A stretch of 40,523 nt of DNA, taken from NCBI GenBank assembly GCA_030705805.1, contig JAUZPY010000005.1, positions 1-40,523 of the forward strand. The letters run 5' to 3'. The notes under the pieces are model-generated. The model did not search any database. It was not told where the DNA came from and was given only the letters and a program-made list of their open reading frames with translations. How positions within the stretch are numbered: position 1 is the stretch's first letter; every line of letters begins with the position of its first letter. The stretch is from Bacillota bacterium (GTDB lineage Bacteria; Bacillota; Clostridia; CAKSNL01; HGM11501). A program made the translations under genes and the position numbers. Positions 23,409 through 31,645 of the stretch are shown in pieces.

Positions 23409-24179
23409 TCAGAGCAGTTCTTTTATGTTTTCCAGTATGTAAGTGGGCTTTGTATCTGACAATAAAGCCTGCTCCTTTTTGGTTTCGCCGGATAATACCA
23501 AAACGGTATCAATGCCGGCATTTACGCCGCAAGCAATATCTGTATAAATTCTATCTCCGACAAGGAGCGTTTCTTCTTTTCCAAAGCCGGCTTTTTGCAT
23601 TGCCAAATAAACCATTTCAGGCTGGGGCTTTCCGATAAAAAGCGGTTTTTTACCTGTGGCATTGTAAAGCATAGTCGAAACACTGCCGCAATCAGGCACA
23701 TAGCCATACCAAGTGGGACATACCAGGTCAGGATTTGTTGCTATAAAGGGAATATTCCTCCCAAGCAATATGCAGGCATCTTCCAGTTTTTGAAAAGTCA
23801 GTTCCGTATCAAACCCCATAACTAAAACTTCTATACCACCTGAAAGCTTATCTGTAATTTTCAGTCCTGATTCAATTAATTCTTCTTTAAAGCTTTTTGT
23901 ACCGAAAGCATATATGACCTTATCTTTATAATTATTGTTTAAATACAGGCTTGTTGCCTGCGTAGAAGTTAAAAAATCTTCCTTACAGGAGTTTATCCCA
24001 AGCGATGCAAGCTTGTCTACATAAGCAGTAACACTTTTGGAAGAATTGTTTGTAAGAAACATATATTTTCCGCCGATTTTCTTTACATGGTCAAGAAAAT
24101 CCAATGTACCGTCAAACAGTTCATTATCTAAATATATCGTTCCATCCATGTCCAAAAGAAACAGTTTTTTATTTTTCAT
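23409..24179 (-). CDS. HAD-superfamily class IIA phosphatase (NagD-like)
   Basis: A 256-residue HAD hydrolase. Motif I is FLLDMDGTIYLDNELF with the nucleophile and acid/base Asp pair, motif II is FLTNNSSKS, motif III is FIGKPQPEM, and motif IV is LLVGDRIYTDI. The large C2-type cap lies between motifs II and III, so it is class IIA. Members dephosphorylate small sugar or nucleotide phosphates such as p-nitrophenyl phosphate analogues, glycerol phosphate or UMP. I chose ATG 24179 because GGAGGC lies just upstream; an in-frame TTG five codons earlier precedes that RBS. It is 152 nt after glnS and probably on a separate or read-through transcript. Confidence 0.9.
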   Translation of the reverse strand: MKNKKLFLLDMDGTIYLDNELFDGTLDFLDHVKKIGGKYMFLTNNSSKSVTAYVDKLASLGINSCKEDFLTSTQATSLYLNNNYKDKVIYAFGTKSFKEELIESGLKITDKLSGGIEVLVMGFDTELTFQKLEDACILLGRNIPFIATNPDLVCPTWYGYVPDCGSVSTMLYNATGKKPLFIGKPQPEMVYLAMQKAGFGKEETLLVGDRIYTDIACGVNAGIDTVLVLSGETKKEQALLSDTKPTYILENIKELL

Positions 24180-24212
24180 AAAAAGCCTCCACAAAAAGTG
24201 CTGTATACAATT

Positions 24213-24255
24213 AAAGGAGGATTGAGCAGGTGCGAGGCTTGTCCAATTCTCCTTT
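24213..24255. other. Hairpin in the glnS to HAD intergenic gap
   Basis: A 12-bp inverted repeat AAAGGAGGATTG (24213-24224) and CAATTCTCCTTT (24244-24255), with one mismatch that is a G-U pair on the plus-strand RNA and A-C on the minus. The loop is 19 nt. No T tract follows, so it does not look like a terminator. Confidence 0.3.
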
Positions 24256-24331
24256 CAACAAACATTTTAGCGACGCAATAAGCAAAAAATGCCGCAAAAA
24301 CGTATCCCAATTTTAAACCTAATGCAAAATA

Positions 24332-25996
24332 CTATTGATTGTTTTGTTTCGTCCAGGTTTCTTTCAGTGAAACTGTTCTGTTAAATATCATATCGTCTGA
24401 TTTATTGTCTCTGCAAAAATAGCCAAGTCTTACAAACTGGAATTTGTCAAGCTTATTACTGTCTGCCAAAGACTGCTCAAGTTTACAATTCTTATACGAT
24501 TTAAGTGAATCAGGGTTGAGATAATCCATATAGTTCTCCCCTTCTTCTATGTCCCCGACGTTTTCTTTAGTGAAAAGATGGTCATACACTCTGACTTCGG
24601 CATCAACTGAATTAGAAGCAGATACCCAATGTATTGTGCCTTTTATCTTTCTTCCGTCAACGGGGTTTCCATTTCTGGTTTCAAGGTCTGCCGTACATAA
24701 TATCTCGGATACGTTTCCGTCCTCATCTAAGCGAACCTCGCTATACTTAACAATATATGCACCCATAAGCCTAACTTCACCATCCGGCTTTAACCTATGA
24801 AATTTAGGGGGCGGATCTAAAGCAAAGTCATCTCTTTCGATATAAAGCTCACCGGTAAAGGCTACTTTTCTTGTTCCGGCATTCTCATCTTCCGGATTAT
24901 TGGGTAAATCAAAATATTCAACTTGACCTTCGGGATAATTTGTAATTGTAAGTTTAACAGGTTCAAGAACAGCCAATTTTCTTTGCGCTATCTTCCCTAA
25001 ATCCGTCCTCACGCAATACTCTAAAAGGCCGATATCCGCAATACTGTCAGTTTTTGCAACACCCGCTCTTTTAACAAACTCCATAATAGACGAAGGTGTA
25101 TAGCCGCGGCGTCTTAAGCCTGAAAGCGTGGGCATTCTCGGATCATCCCATCCGTCAACCTTTCCTTTTTCGCAAAGCTCTCTTAAATAGCGCTTGCTTA
25201 ATACGGTGTGTGTAATATTTATCCTTGCAAACTCAATCTGTCTGGGTTTATGCTCAAAGTTAATGTTATTAACTACCCATTCATATAAAGGTCTGTGATT
25301 TTCAAATTCAAGGGAACATAAAGAGTGCGTTATGCCTTCCAGTGCATCCTGTATCGGATGAGCATAATCATATAAGGGGTAAATGCACCACTTATCTCCC
25401 TGTCTGTGATGAACTGCATGAAGAATTCTGTATATAGCAGGGTCTCTTAAATTCATGTTTGGTGACGACATATCAATTTTAGCTCGGAGTGTCTTTGACC
25501 CGTCGGAAAATTCACCGTTTTTCATTCTTTCAAAAAGGTCTAAATTTTCTTCAATGCTTCTGTTTCTATATGGGCTTTCTTTACCGGGCTCGGTAAGAGT
25601 ACCCCTATATTCTCTCATCTCATCTTGAGTAAGGTCACAAACATAAGCCTTACCTTCTTTTATCAAGCCTACAGCAAACTCATAGCACTTATCAAAATAA
25701 TCAGAGCCGTAAAAAATGCCGCCTGTAGGAACTGCGCCAAGCCATCTTAAATCTTCCTCAATGGATTTTACATATTCTGTTTCTTCTCTTACAGGATTAG
25801 TATCATCGTATCGAAGATTAAAAAGACCTCCGTATTTTTGTGCTGTTGAGTAATTTATCCAAATTGCTTTTGCGCTGCCTATATGAAGATAGCCATTTGG
25901 TTCGGGAGGAAATCTTGTATGGACATGATCAGCATGACCTTCTTTTAAATCCTCATCTATAAATTCATGTATAAAATTTGTATATTCTTCATCCAT
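24332..25996 (-). CDS. glnS: Glutaminyl-tRNA synthetase
   Basis: A 554-residue class-Ib synthetase that attaches Gln directly to tRNA-Gln. It has the HIGH-type motif RFPPEPNGYLHIGSAKA, the YDDTNP segment, and the KMSKS-equivalent THTVLSKRYL, followed by a two-barrel anticodon-binding region (KLAVLEPVKLTITNYPEG onward). Length matches E. coli GlnRS (554). Most Firmicutes lack GlnRS and instead form Gln-tRNA by the GatCAB amidotransferase; its presence here suggests an acquired gene, as in some clostridia. ATG 25996 follows AAAGGGTGAT. It begins 11 nt after gltX in the same operon. Confidence 0.95.
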   Translation of the reverse strand: MDEEYTNFIHEFIDEDLKEGHADHVHTRFPPEPNGYLHIGSAKAIWINYSTAQKYGGLFNLRYDDTNPVREETEYVKSIEEDLRWLGAVPTGGIFYGSDYFDKCYEFAVGLIKEGKAYVCDLTQDEMREYRGTLTEPGKESPYRNRSIEENLDLFERMKNGEFSDGSKTLRAKIDMSSPNMNLRDPAIYRILHAVHHRQGDKWCIYPLYDYAHPIQDALEGITHSLCSLEFENHRPLYEWVVNNINFEHKPRQIEFARINITHTVLSKRYLRELCEKGKVDGWDDPRMPTLSGLRRRGYTPSSIMEFVKRAGVAKTDSIADIGLLEYCVRTDLGKIAQRKLAVLEPVKLTITNYPEGQVEYFDLPNNPEDENAGTRKVAFTGELYIERDDFALDPPPKFHRLKPDGEVRLMGAYIVKYSEVRLDEDGNVSEILCTADLETRNGNPVDGRKIKGTIHWVSASNSVDAEVRVYDHLFTKENVGDIEEGENYMDYLNPDSLKSYKNCKLEQSLADSNKLDKFQFVRLGYFCRDNKSDDMIFNRTVSLKETWTKQNNQ

Positions 25997-26007
25997 ATTA
26001 TCACCCT

Positions 26008-27657
26008 TTAATTCAGCTTTTCGTATGCGTCTTTAATTCTTTCTATTACTTTATCTTTCCCAAGAATTTTGAAAACAGCATACATATCAGGAGAATTTGT
26101 TCTTCCGCAAACAGCAATCCTGAGTACCATGCTAACATCACCTACATGGCCAATATAACTTTCAGGACTTTCCTTATACTTCTTTACATCGCCTGAAAAA
26201 CCAAGTTTTTCGGACATCTCCCTGATCTTTTCAAACCATGCGTTATTGTCATCATTGTCGTCATATACCTCAATATAAGACTTTAAAACAGCTTTTATAT
26301 TTTCCTTTGAAAGATTTTCGTCATACTCTAAGGTAGGATTAAATATCTCATCAAAGAAGAAATCCATATAGGACGGAACTTCGCTCCAAACTCCAAAGTC
26401 TTTTCTTGGCTTTTTTCCGCCTCTGCCTATTGAAAGGATATCAACTGAGAATTTTTTGTCTTTAGTAAAGAGTTCGTAAAAGGAGGGGTTATATTCTTTA
26501 GCCCAATCTTTTACAGCTTCATAAACTTCATCTGCCGTAAGCCTTGATACATAGTTCTTACTAACGTCATAAAGCTTTACAATGTCAAACAAAGCACCTG
26601 AAACGCTCATCTTCTTATATTGGAACGGATATTCACGAGCGTCCTTATCAGGGTTAGTCATTCTCCATTGCTCATAGCCAGAATTAAGCAAAGTAAGGAT
26701 GTATTCATATACAGCATCTGACGGATAGCCCTCTTTTGCATAGAATGTAAGAGCAGCTTCGGGGTCCTTTCTCTTAGAAAGCTTACGCTTTGAATCTCCC
26801 TCTGATTTCATTAATGGTGAAATGTGGAGATACTTCGGAGCCTTCCAACCCATAGCCCTGAAAAGCTGAAGGTGAAGAGGAAGTGTGGAAAGCCATTCAT
26901 CTCCCCTTACCACATGAGTTGTGCCCATAAGATGATCGTCAACTACATGGGCAAAATGGTATGTGGGAATACCGTCAGACTTTAAAAGTACATGGTCAAT
27001 ATCATTTTCGGTTATTTCCAACTCACCTTTAACCAAATCTCTGTGTTTTATTTTATTTTCAGAGCTACCCTCTGAACGAAAGCGAAGAACATAGCTCTTG
27101 CCTTCATCAATCAACTGCTTTATTTCTTCAAAGGACTTATCTCTGCACTTAGCCCACTGCCCAAAATATCCAAAGTTACACTTTAAGGCTTCTTGCTTAG
27201 CATGAGCAATTGCCAAATCTTCTTCCGTACAAAAGCAAGGATATGCCTTGCCCTGCTTTACAAGCTCTTTAGCATAGGTCTTATATATTTTTTCTCTCTG
27301 ACGCTGGCGGTAAGGACCATAATATCCGTTGTCTCCATCTACAGTAGCACCTTCATCAAAATTCAAGCCAAATGACGTAAAGGCTTTCAAAATAATATCT
27401 ACTGCGCCGGGGACTTCACGCTTTGCATCAGTATCTTCAATTCTAAGGTAAAATATACCACCGGACTGATGTGCCATTCTTTCAGATGTAATTGCCGGAA
27501 ACAGATTTCCAAAATGTACAAATCCTGTGGGGCTGGGAGCTATTCTTGTAACCATGGCACCTTCCGGAAGTGCTCTTTCAGGGTACATAGCTTCAATATC
27601 AGCAGGAGTAGTATCTATATCTTTAAAAAGTAATTCGGCAAGTGCATCATAATTCAT
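26008..27657 (-). CDS. gltX: Glutamyl-tRNA synthetase
   Basis: A 549-residue class-Ib synthetase. The active-site motif is RIAPSPTGFVHFGNLFPAITSER (HFGN in place of HIGH), then LRIEDTD, then the KMSKS equivalent KLSKRKD. It is longer than the usual bacterial GluRS (about 480) with an N-terminal extension of about 35 residues before the first motif and a diverged anticodon domain, which suggests a separate GluRS subfamily. RBS AGAGGAAA before ATG 27657. Being paired with glnS implies this enzyme charges tRNA-Glu and need not misacylate tRNA-Gln. Confidence 0.94.
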   Translation of the reverse strand: MNYDALAELLFKDIDTTPADIEAMYPERALPEGAMVTRIAPSPTGFVHFGNLFPAITSERMAHQSGGIFYLRIEDTDAKREVPGAVDIILKAFTSFGLNFDEGATVDGDNGYYGPYRQRQREKIYKTYAKELVKQGKAYPCFCTEEDLAIAHAKQEALKCNFGYFGQWAKCRDKSFEEIKQLIDEGKSYVLRFRSEGSSENKIKHRDLVKGELEITENDIDHVLLKSDGIPTYHFAHVVDDHLMGTTHVVRGDEWLSTLPLHLQLFRAMGWKAPKYLHISPLMKSEGDSKRKLSKRKDPEAALTFYAKEGYPSDAVYEYILTLLNSGYEQWRMTNPDKDAREYPFQYKKMSVSGALFDIVKLYDVSKNYVSRLTADEVYEAVKDWAKEYNPSFYELFTKDKKFSVDILSIGRGGKKPRKDFGVWSEVPSYMDFFFDEIFNPTLEYDENLSKENIKAVLKSYIEVYDDNDDNNAWFEKIREMSEKLGFSGDVKKYKESPESYIGHVGDVSMVLRIAVCGRTNSPDMYAVFKILGKDKVIERIKDAYEKLN

Positions 27658-27677
27658 ATCCGCTTTTTCCTCTCTTA

Positions 27678-28457
27678 TCAGCCAAGTATATTTGCTTTAT
27701 CAATACAAGCTTGTACAGCTTCCATCATCATTGAATATAATCCGTCTTTTTCAAGAACCTGGACACCTTCTATAGTGGTGCCGCCGGGAGAGCAAACCAT
27801 ATCCCTAAGCTCCGAAGGATGCGCCTTAGATTCAAGCGCCATTTTAGCAGAGCCCATTACTGTCATTGCAGCAATTCTCTCCGCGTCTTTTCTTTTTATG
27901 CCGCCTTTAACCGCTGCGCAGGCAAGGGCATCAATCAGCATGAAAATAAACGCCGGAGCACTTCCGCCTATGGCTGATTCGGCATTAATAAGTTCCTCAG
28001 TCATAACAAAGACTTCCCCAAAACTGCCAAATATATCAGTAATGCGTCTAAGTTCATCTATTGTTATATCTTCACCGGGGCATATAGCACTAACTCCCGC
28101 TCCGACAAGAGCCGGGGTATTAGGCATTATTCTGATTACTTTCTTTCCAAGTCTTTTATAATATCTGGAAAGCGGAATTCCAACTGCAATAGATGCAAAA
28201 AGCTTGTCCTTTGTAATCTTAATTTCACTAAGTACGCTGTCAACAACATTTGGTTTTACAGCTAATATTATTGTATCCGATGCTTTTACAAGTTCGTCAA
28301 TGCTGTTATATGAATTAGCGCCCAAATCAACATACTTTTTTGTTTTGCTTTGGTCAATATCGTAAATTGCTAAACTTTCAGGAGCAGTACCCGATGAAAG
28401 CATACCATTTATTATGGCTCCTGCCATATTTCCTGCACCTATAAATCCTGTTAACAT
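27678..28457 (-). CDS. proC: Pyrroline-5-carboxylate reductase
   Basis: A 259-residue NAD(P)H-dependent enzyme that makes proline from pyrroline-5-carboxylate. The Rossmann motif GFIGAGNMAGAIING opens the protein, and the family signatures VIRIMPNTPALVGAGVSAIC, GSAPAFIFMLIDAL and MVCSPGGTTIEGVQVLE are all present, so it is complete. ATG 28457 overlaps closely with the RBS GAGGTGAT that ends the preceding gap; it starts 6 nt after the aminotransferase stop, so they are cotranscribed. Confidence 0.96.
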   Translation of the reverse strand: MLTGFIGAGNMAGAIINGMLSSGTAPESLAIYDIDQSKTKKYVDLGANSYNSIDELVKASDTIILAVKPNVVDSVLSEIKITKDKLFASIAVGIPLSRYYKRLGKKVIRIMPNTPALVGAGVSAICPGEDITIDELRRITDIFGSFGEVFVMTEELINAESAIGGSAPAFIFMLIDALACAAVKGGIKRKDAERIAAMTVMGSAKMALESKAHPSELRDMVCSPGGTTIEGVQVLEKDGLYSMMMEAVQACIDKANILG

Positions 28458-28463
28458 ATATAA

Positions 28464-29657
28464 TCACCTCAAATTATTAATAAACTCTTCAAGCCTGTCC
28501 AGACCTTTTTTAATGTTATCCATAGATGTTGCGTATGACCATCTTACATAATTATCATTTCCGAAACCCGAACATGGCACAACTGCAACATTATTAAGTT
28601 CCAAAAACAGCTGAGCGAAGCTGTCTGAACCATCTATCTTTCTGTTCCCTGCCGTTTTGCCTAAGAGTTTTGTAATATTCATCATAACATAAAAAGCACC
28701 TTGAGGCTTTATGCAAGAAACACCGGGGATACAATTCATACGCTCAACCATGTAAAGTCTTCTTTCGTTGAAGGCTTTTTTCATTTCCAACACGCTATGC
28801 TGAGGGCCTTCCAAAGCAGCAATAGCCGCATGTTGGGCAATGGAGTTGGGGTTAGATGTGTAATGACTTTGCACATTAGACATAAGCTTAGTTATCTCTG
28901 AATTTGCAGCAGTATATCCGATTCTCCAACCGGTCATAGCATAGGTCTTAGAAACTCCGTTAACGATTATCGTACGATTTTTTATATTCTCTCCTAAGGA
29001 AGCTATAGAAGGCGGTGTATCCATATCGTATACCAGCTGTTCATAAATTTCATCTGATATAACAAAAATATCATGTTCTTCTATTACGTTAGCTATTGCC
29101 CTTAGTTCTTCTTCCGTATAAACCATACCTGTAGGATTTCCCGGAGTATTTAATATCAGCGCCTTAGTCTTAGGAGTAATTAGTGCTTCTAAATCTTTGG
29201 CATTAAACTTAAAGTCATTTTCTTCAGAAGTATGTAAAATTACCGGTACCCCGTCAGATAATAAAATCATTTCATAATAGCTTACCCAATAAGGAGCAGG
29301 TAATATAACTTCATCACCGGGGTTTAATATTGCGCCTAGGGAATTCATTAATGAATGTTTAGCTCCGTTTGATACCACTATGTTCTCAATACCGTAAGAA
29401 AGTCCGTTTTCTTCTCTGAACTTTTTGCATATTGCTTCTTTAAGCTCTATCATGCCTGAGGCCGGCGTATATTTTGTATAACCGGAATTAATAGCTCTGA
29501 TTGCCGCATCTTTTATATGCTGAGGAGTATCAAAGTCAGGTTCTCCTGCACCAAAACCTACAACGTCAATTCCGGCAGCTTTTAAAGCTTTGTATTTTGA
29601 ATCGATAGAAAGGGTTGACGAGGGGCTTATAGATTGATATTTTTTACTAAGCTGCAT
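28464..29657 (-). CDS. PLP-dependent class I aminotransferase, aspartate aminotransferase type
   Basis: A 397-residue fold-type I aminotransferase. The substrate and cofactor motifs are clear: VVGFGAGEPDFDTPQHIKDAA, ILNTPGNPTGMVYTEEEL, VISDEIYEQLVYD, the PLP lysine in NGVSKTYAMTGWRIGY, and the C-terminal VRWSYATS that holds the carboxylate-binding Arg. This layout fits subgroup Ib aspartate aminotransferases, which make aspartate and glutamate. I chose ATG 29657 because AGGAG is 8 nt upstream; the GTG and ATG earlier lie too near. Its own promoter is at 29690-29718 and it heads the operon with proC, gltX and glnS, a grouping around glutamate-family amino acids. Confidence 0.92.
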   Translation of the reverse strand: MQLSKKYQSISPSSTLSIDSKYKALKAAGIDVVGFGAGEPDFDTPQHIKDAAIRAINSGYTKYTPASGMIELKEAICKKFREENGLSYGIENIVVSNGAKHSLMNSLGAILNPGDEVILPAPYWVSYYEMILLSDGVPVILHTSEENDFKFNAKDLEALITPKTKALILNTPGNPTGMVYTEEELRAIANVIEEHDIFVISDEIYEQLVYDMDTPPSIASLGENIKNRTIIVNGVSKTYAMTGWRIGYTAANSEITKLMSNVQSHYTSNPNSIAQHAAIAALEGPQHSVLEMKKAFNERRLYMVERMNCIPGVSCIKPQGAFYVMMNITKLLGKTAGNRKIDGSDSFAQLFLELNNVAVVPCSGFGNDNYVRWSYATSMDNIKKGLDRLEEFINNLR

Positions 29658-29689
29658 AGACATCACTCCTAATTTCTTATTAAGTTATA

Positions 29690-29718
29690 ATTATATAATA
29701 TTTTACATCTTTTTGCAA
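29690..29718 (-). promoter_or_regulatory. Promoter of the aminotransferase-proC-gltX-glnS operon
   Basis: TTGCAA (29718-29713), 17 bp, TATAAT (29695-29690) on the minus strand, about 33 bp upstream of the chosen ATG. Weak -35, perfect -10. Confidence 0.6.
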
Positions 29719-29725
29719 GGTTATT

Positions 29726-30613
29726 TTAATCCTTTTGGGGAAAATTTCCGCTAAAAACTCGAAGAAAATTACAACTTGCAATTTTTTTCACAACTTCCGG
29801 TTTATATAAAGAGTATAGTCTGTCTACTATGTCATATAAACTTTTCGTTCCGTGAACTCCAATCGGTTTCTCGGGAATTCCGTCAAAATCAGTTCCAAAG
29901 CCAATATTATTTTCGCCACCCAGACTTAAAAAGTGGTCAATGTGTTTAATTATATCATCAATACCGGAGCTTTTTTCCGAAAGAAATTTAGGATAAAAAT
30001 TGATACCTAAAACGCCGCCGTTGTTTACTAAAGCAAGGAACTGCTTATCGGTAACATTTCTTTCATGATTCATAACAGCCTTTGAATTGCTGTGTGACAG
30101 TATAACCGGCCTTCTTGAATTGTACACTGCTTCATAAAAGCTTTTTTCTCCGGTATGAGAAAGGTCAACAGTTACCCCAAGGTCTTCACATTCTCTGATT
30201 ACTTCTTTTCCAAAAGGCGTAAGGCCTTTATCATCTTTTTCATGCGCACCGGATGCTATTTCATTTTCATAATTCCATGTTAATCCGAAAATTCTGATAC
30301 CCTTATCAAAAAAGTATCTTATGTTGCCTATTTCGCCCTTAAGTGCTTCTCCGCCTTCTATAGACAATATGGCACCGATTTTTCCGTCTAAGTTACAAAA
30401 GTCATCTGCAAATAGGCACTTTTTATAGGTATCCGGCAGATTATTAAAGCAGTTAATAAGTTTGCCCGTGTATTCATAATAGTTTGGGCCGTCACCTATA
30501 TAAGCCGCTAAAACCTGTATATAGTCTTCCTTTATATCTTTTGGATTAAAATCGGTATCAAAATTACCTTCCGACCATTTTTCTAAAGTGTCACAATGCG
30601 CATCAACAATCAT
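29726..30613 (-). CDS. Membrane-dipeptidase-like M19 family dipeptidase
   Basis: A 295-residue M19 (renal dipeptidase) protein. Zinc-binding motifs DAHCDTLEKW, SIEGGEAL, VDLSHTGEKSF, ILSHSN, and FGTDFDGIP are all present in order, so the binuclear site is intact. Family members cleave dipeptides, including D-amino acid forms from peptidoglycan. There is no signal peptide, so it is likely cytosolic. Its ATG overlaps the RseC-like stop in an ATGA arrangement, so the two are translationally coupled. It lies upstream of the aminotransferase promoter. Confidence 0.93.
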   Translation of the reverse strand: MIVDAHCDTLEKWSEGNFDTDFNPKDIKEDYIQVLAAYIGDGPNYYEYTGKLINCFNNLPDTYKKCLFADDFCNLDGKIGAILSIEGGEALKGEIGNIRYFFDKGIRIFGLTWNYENEIASGAHEKDDKGLTPFGKEVIRECEDLGVTVDLSHTGEKSFYEAVYNSRRPVILSHSNSKAVMNHERNVTDKQFLALVNNGGVLGINFYPKFLSEKSSGIDDIIKHIDHFLSLGGENNIGFGTDFDGIPEKPIGVHGTKSLYDIVDRLYSLYKPEVVKKIASCNFLRVFSGNFPQKD

Positions 30614-31005
30614 AAATCATCCTCATTTTTATATTCTTTTAAATAGCTCATAAACATTTTTTTCTTGGATAAAAAATTACCAAAAAAAGCACTTAAAATA
30701 AACAGCGGTATAAGGCTTAAAGCTGCGAAAGTGCCATTATTTGTTACTTCATAAATTACTGCCATTAGTATTATCGGCAGGGTAAAAGTTATAAAAGCAA
30801 GAGTAATGGTTTTTCCTGATTCAAGTACTGCATATGCCGTATCGCCTGCCTTTGCTCCGATACCGTTATATACCTTTACGTCTCTTGACTTGTCTGCGTC
30901 GCATAATCCGCATACGGCGCAGTTATCTTTGCAGGCAGAAGTTTTTCTCACCCTTACTACTGCGTAATTTTCTTCAATCTTAATAACATTTACTTTTTGT
31001 ATCAT
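30610..31005 (-). CDS. RseC/MucC-family SoxR-reducing-like membrane protein
   Basis: A 131-residue protein of the RseC_MucC type. The N-terminal part holds four cysteines in ACKDNCAVCGLC (Cys25, 29, 32, 35), a possible iron-sulfur or redox centre; two membrane spans follow (LAFITFTLPIILMAVIYEV and FAALSLIPLFILSAFFG), with a charged tail. In proteobacteria the family works with Rnf/Rsx electron-transfer complexes or SoxR; in clostridia it often lies near rnf. No rnf genes are visible here, so the electron partner is unknown. ATG with GGAGAAAC; stop overlaps the dipeptidase start by 4 nt. Confidence 0.88.
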   Translation of the reverse strand: MIQKVNVIKIEENYAVVRVRKTSACKDNCAVCGLCDADKSRDVKVYNGIGAKAGDTAYAVLESGKTITLAFITFTLPIILMAVIYEVTNNGTFAALSLIPLFILSAFFGNFLSKKKMFMSYLKEYKNEDDL

Positions 31006-31032
31006 AAAATGTTTCTCCTTTATCCAAAGAAA

Positions 31033-31053
31033 CCGCAGGCTATTAGCCTGCGG
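31033..31053 (-). terminator. Terminator hairpin after mntP
   Basis: Perfect 9-bp stem CCGCAGGCT / AGCCTGCGG (31033-31053) with a 3-nt loop followed on the minus strand by TTTCTTT. It sits 8 nt after the mntP stop, so the downstream RseC-like and dipeptidase genes may be partly attenuated. Confidence 0.7.
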
Positions 31054-31060
31054 ATCCTTT

Positions 31061-31645
31061 TTACTTTAGTAAATATTCAAGTAATATTTTTGCTCCTATA
31101 AGTACCAATACTATGCCGCCCATAGTTTCTGCCCAGCGTTCAAATAACTGTCCGAGCTTTCTGCCGGCTAAAGCTCCTATAAAGGAAAGCACGAAAGCCA
31201 CTATACCTATAATAGCCGAAGCATAATAAACATAATATACATCATGTTCAACGGCAATAGCAAGACTAAGCCCTACTGCCAATGCGTCAATACTTGTTGC
31301 AATGGCCTGAATAAACAGCTCTCCTGTACCTAATTTTTCACATTTACATTCATCAAAACATTCTTCATCACATTTATTAGCTTCCCAAATCATTCTTCCT
31401 CCGAGGAATGCTAAAATAACAAATGCTAAGTAAGGAGCGAATTTCCCAATAAAGGAAACAACGCTATTTCCCAAATAAAATCCCAAAAGCGGCATAATAA
31501 ACTGGAAAATCCCAAAAAATATGCCCATTTTCAAGCCGTCTTTAACAGTACAGCATTTTAATTTAATACCGTTTGTTACAGATACAGCCATAGCATCCAT
31601 AGCCAAACTAATGGCAACAAGAAGAACCGTTACAAAAGCAGTCAT
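31061..31645 (-). CDS. mntP: Manganese efflux pump MntP-like
   Basis: A 194-residue membrane protein of the MntP (DUF204) family, with six predicted spans. The two repeated metal-site motifs are SLAMDAMAVSVTNG near the N-terminus and ATSIDALAVGLSLAI in the second half. A short loop between them is rich in cysteine and acidic residues (KCDEECFDECKCEKL), unusual for the family. ATG 31645 overlaps the protease stop by one base (TAATG), so translation is coupled. There is no yybP-ykoY manganese riboswitch directly in front because the gene follows the protease without a gap; any riboswitch would have to lie upstream of the protease. Confidence 0.93.
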   Translation of the reverse strand: MTAFVTVLLVAISLAMDAMAVSVTNGIKLKCCTVKDGLKMGIFFGIFQFIMPLLGFYLGNSVVSFIGKFAPYLAFVILAFLGGRMIWEANKCDEECFDECKCEKLGTGELFIQAIATSIDALAVGLSLAIAVEHDVYYVYYASAIIGIVAFVLSFIGALAGRKLGQLFERWAETMGGIVLVLIGAKILLEYLLK

